From the NCBI GenBank assembly GCA_035353395.1, contig DAOPZL010000022.1, positions 1 through 41,822 of the forward strand: a stretch of 41,822 nucleotides of DNA, read 5' to 3'. The number at the start of each line of letters is the position of its first letter. Position 1 is the stretch's first letter. Shown one piece after another: positions 41,215-41,822 of this stretch. Both the position numbers and the translations under genes were made by a program. The notes beneath the pieces are model-generated. The model had not been told where the DNA came from. It did no database searches and worked only from the letters and a program-made list of their open reading frames with translations. Source of the DNA: UBA1801 sp035353395. GTDB lineage: Bacteria > Acidobacteriota > Holophagae > Holophagales > Holophagaceae.

Positions 41215-41730
41215 CTAGTCCATGCCGAGCGCGGCGAAAAAGGACGTCGAGCGGATCCGGTCGAAATCCGGCTCGAGATGGACCTGGTGCAGGATGTCCG
41301 GATTCAGCGAAGCCGCCCGCCGAATGGCGGCCGCGGCGGCCTCGGCCTCGTCCTTCTGGGCATGGGCGATCGCCTTGAGGTAGAACAGCCTCGCGTCCTT
41401 GTCCTGGGTCGCCAGAGCCTTGTCGAGCAGCGCCAGGGCCCCGTCGGTCTCGCCGCGGTTGAGGCAGAGCTGGGCGGCCATCTCCGGCTGGAGGACGGGG
41501 ACCGCCTTCGTCTCCCCGCGCGAACGCAGGGCCGTCAGGTAGGTCCTGGCGGCTCGCGCCATCGCCACCTGGCCGGACTTCCCGGCCTCGATCTCCATCG
41601 CCTCCAGGGCGGTGACCGCTTCGTCGCGCCGGTTCCGGTACAGCAAGTCGAGCGCCGCCGCGAACCTCTCCTCCAAATTGGCCCCCGGAGCAGGAACCGC
41701 GGATCCGTCGGTCTTCGTTTCGATCGTCAT
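41215..41730 (-). CDS. TPR-like repeat protein
   Basis: A 171-residue helical protein with tetratricopeptide-like repeats (AAALDLLYRNRRDEAVTALEAM, AAQLCLNRGETDGALALLDKAL, LFYLKAIAHAQKDEAEAAAAAIRRAASL). It ends with the segment HLEPDFDRIRSTSFFAAL, a frequent ending of TPR proteins with a C-terminal TPR-end motif. There is no signal peptide. It is first in a two-gene unit with yvcK. A TATAGT hexamer on the minus strand at 41760-41765 could be its -10, though no good -35 is seen at the right distance. Confidence 0.8.
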   Translation of the reverse strand: MTIETKTDGSAVPAPGANLEERFAAALDLLYRNRRDEAVTALEAMEIEAGKSGQVAMARAARTYLTALRSRGETKAVPVLQPEMAAQLCLNRGETDGALALLDKALATQDKDARLFYLKAIAHAQKDEAEAAAAAIRRAASLNPDILHQVHLEPDFDRIRSTSFFAALGMD

Positions 41731-41822
41731 ACAGGCCCTCAGGTTGTCACCGGACTCCCACTATACCGCAGAAGTCCAAGGAACGTGTTCAAGTAAGCCA
41801 ACATCAGGACGTTGAGTCGCGG

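Overview
The window looks like chromosome of a high-GC Gram-negative bacterium. Base composition is visibly G+C-rich throughout except for one AT-rich island. lpxK implies lipid A synthesis, and murG plus the outer-membrane-oriented lipoproteins fit a diderm. The mix of etfBA, several FHA/kinase signalling proteins, a DUF4388 protein and many tightly packed short operons is reminiscent of Acidobacteriota of the Holophaga/Geothrix type. That placement is an impression, since no marker gene in the window settles it.

Layout. 1-491: structured leader and cutA. 549-4281 (minus): an envelope operon ycxB-like > murG > S41/PDZ pseudo-protease > YibQ-type deacetylase. 4433-6739 (plus): etfB-etfA-membrane protein, closed by a strong hairpin that also ends the opposing operon. 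6809-12570 (minus): oppA-oppB-oppC-oppD-oppF peptide importer, preceded on the same strand by a cNMP/FHA protein, a 79-aa protein and a DegS/NarL-type two-component pair (12716-15559). 15726-16772: lpxK, then tRNA-Gly(CCC) and about 490 bases of apparently decayed sequence. 17431-21316 (minus): biotin carboxylase-like protein > biotinyl carrier > Ser/Thr kinase. 21484-23518: lipoprotein, coaBC and rpoZ. 23668-29512 (plus): a TetR-regulated efflux operon of the CecR/YbhGFSR type. 29611-32839: hybrid sensor kinase and a DJ-1/PfpI protein. 32840-33173: AT-rich element bounded by long inverted repeats. 33174-41730: folate cyclo-ligase, FHA-GAF signalling protein, yhbY, phosphofructokinase, SRPBCC protein, [2Fe-2S] ferredoxin, TonB-C-like coiled-coil protein, DUF4388 protein, yvcK and a TPR protein.

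The features that stand out are: (i) the 26-bp perfect inverted repeats built of 9-bp units around an AT-rich core at 32879-33080; (ii) a biotin carboxylase homologue lacking several catalytic residues while its biotin carrier is intact; (iii) a 34-nt imperfect duplication of that gene's ribosome-binding site and start region, 137 bp upstream, opening a 48-codon leader frame that ends across the start codon; (iv) an S41 protease homologue without its Ser-Lys dyad beside yibQ; (v) an FHA-GAF protein that ends in a histidine-kinase dimerisation helix with no ATPase domain; and (vi) paired operator palindromes around the efflux operon promoter. No CRISPR array, insertion sequence, prophage or recognisable defence system was seen.
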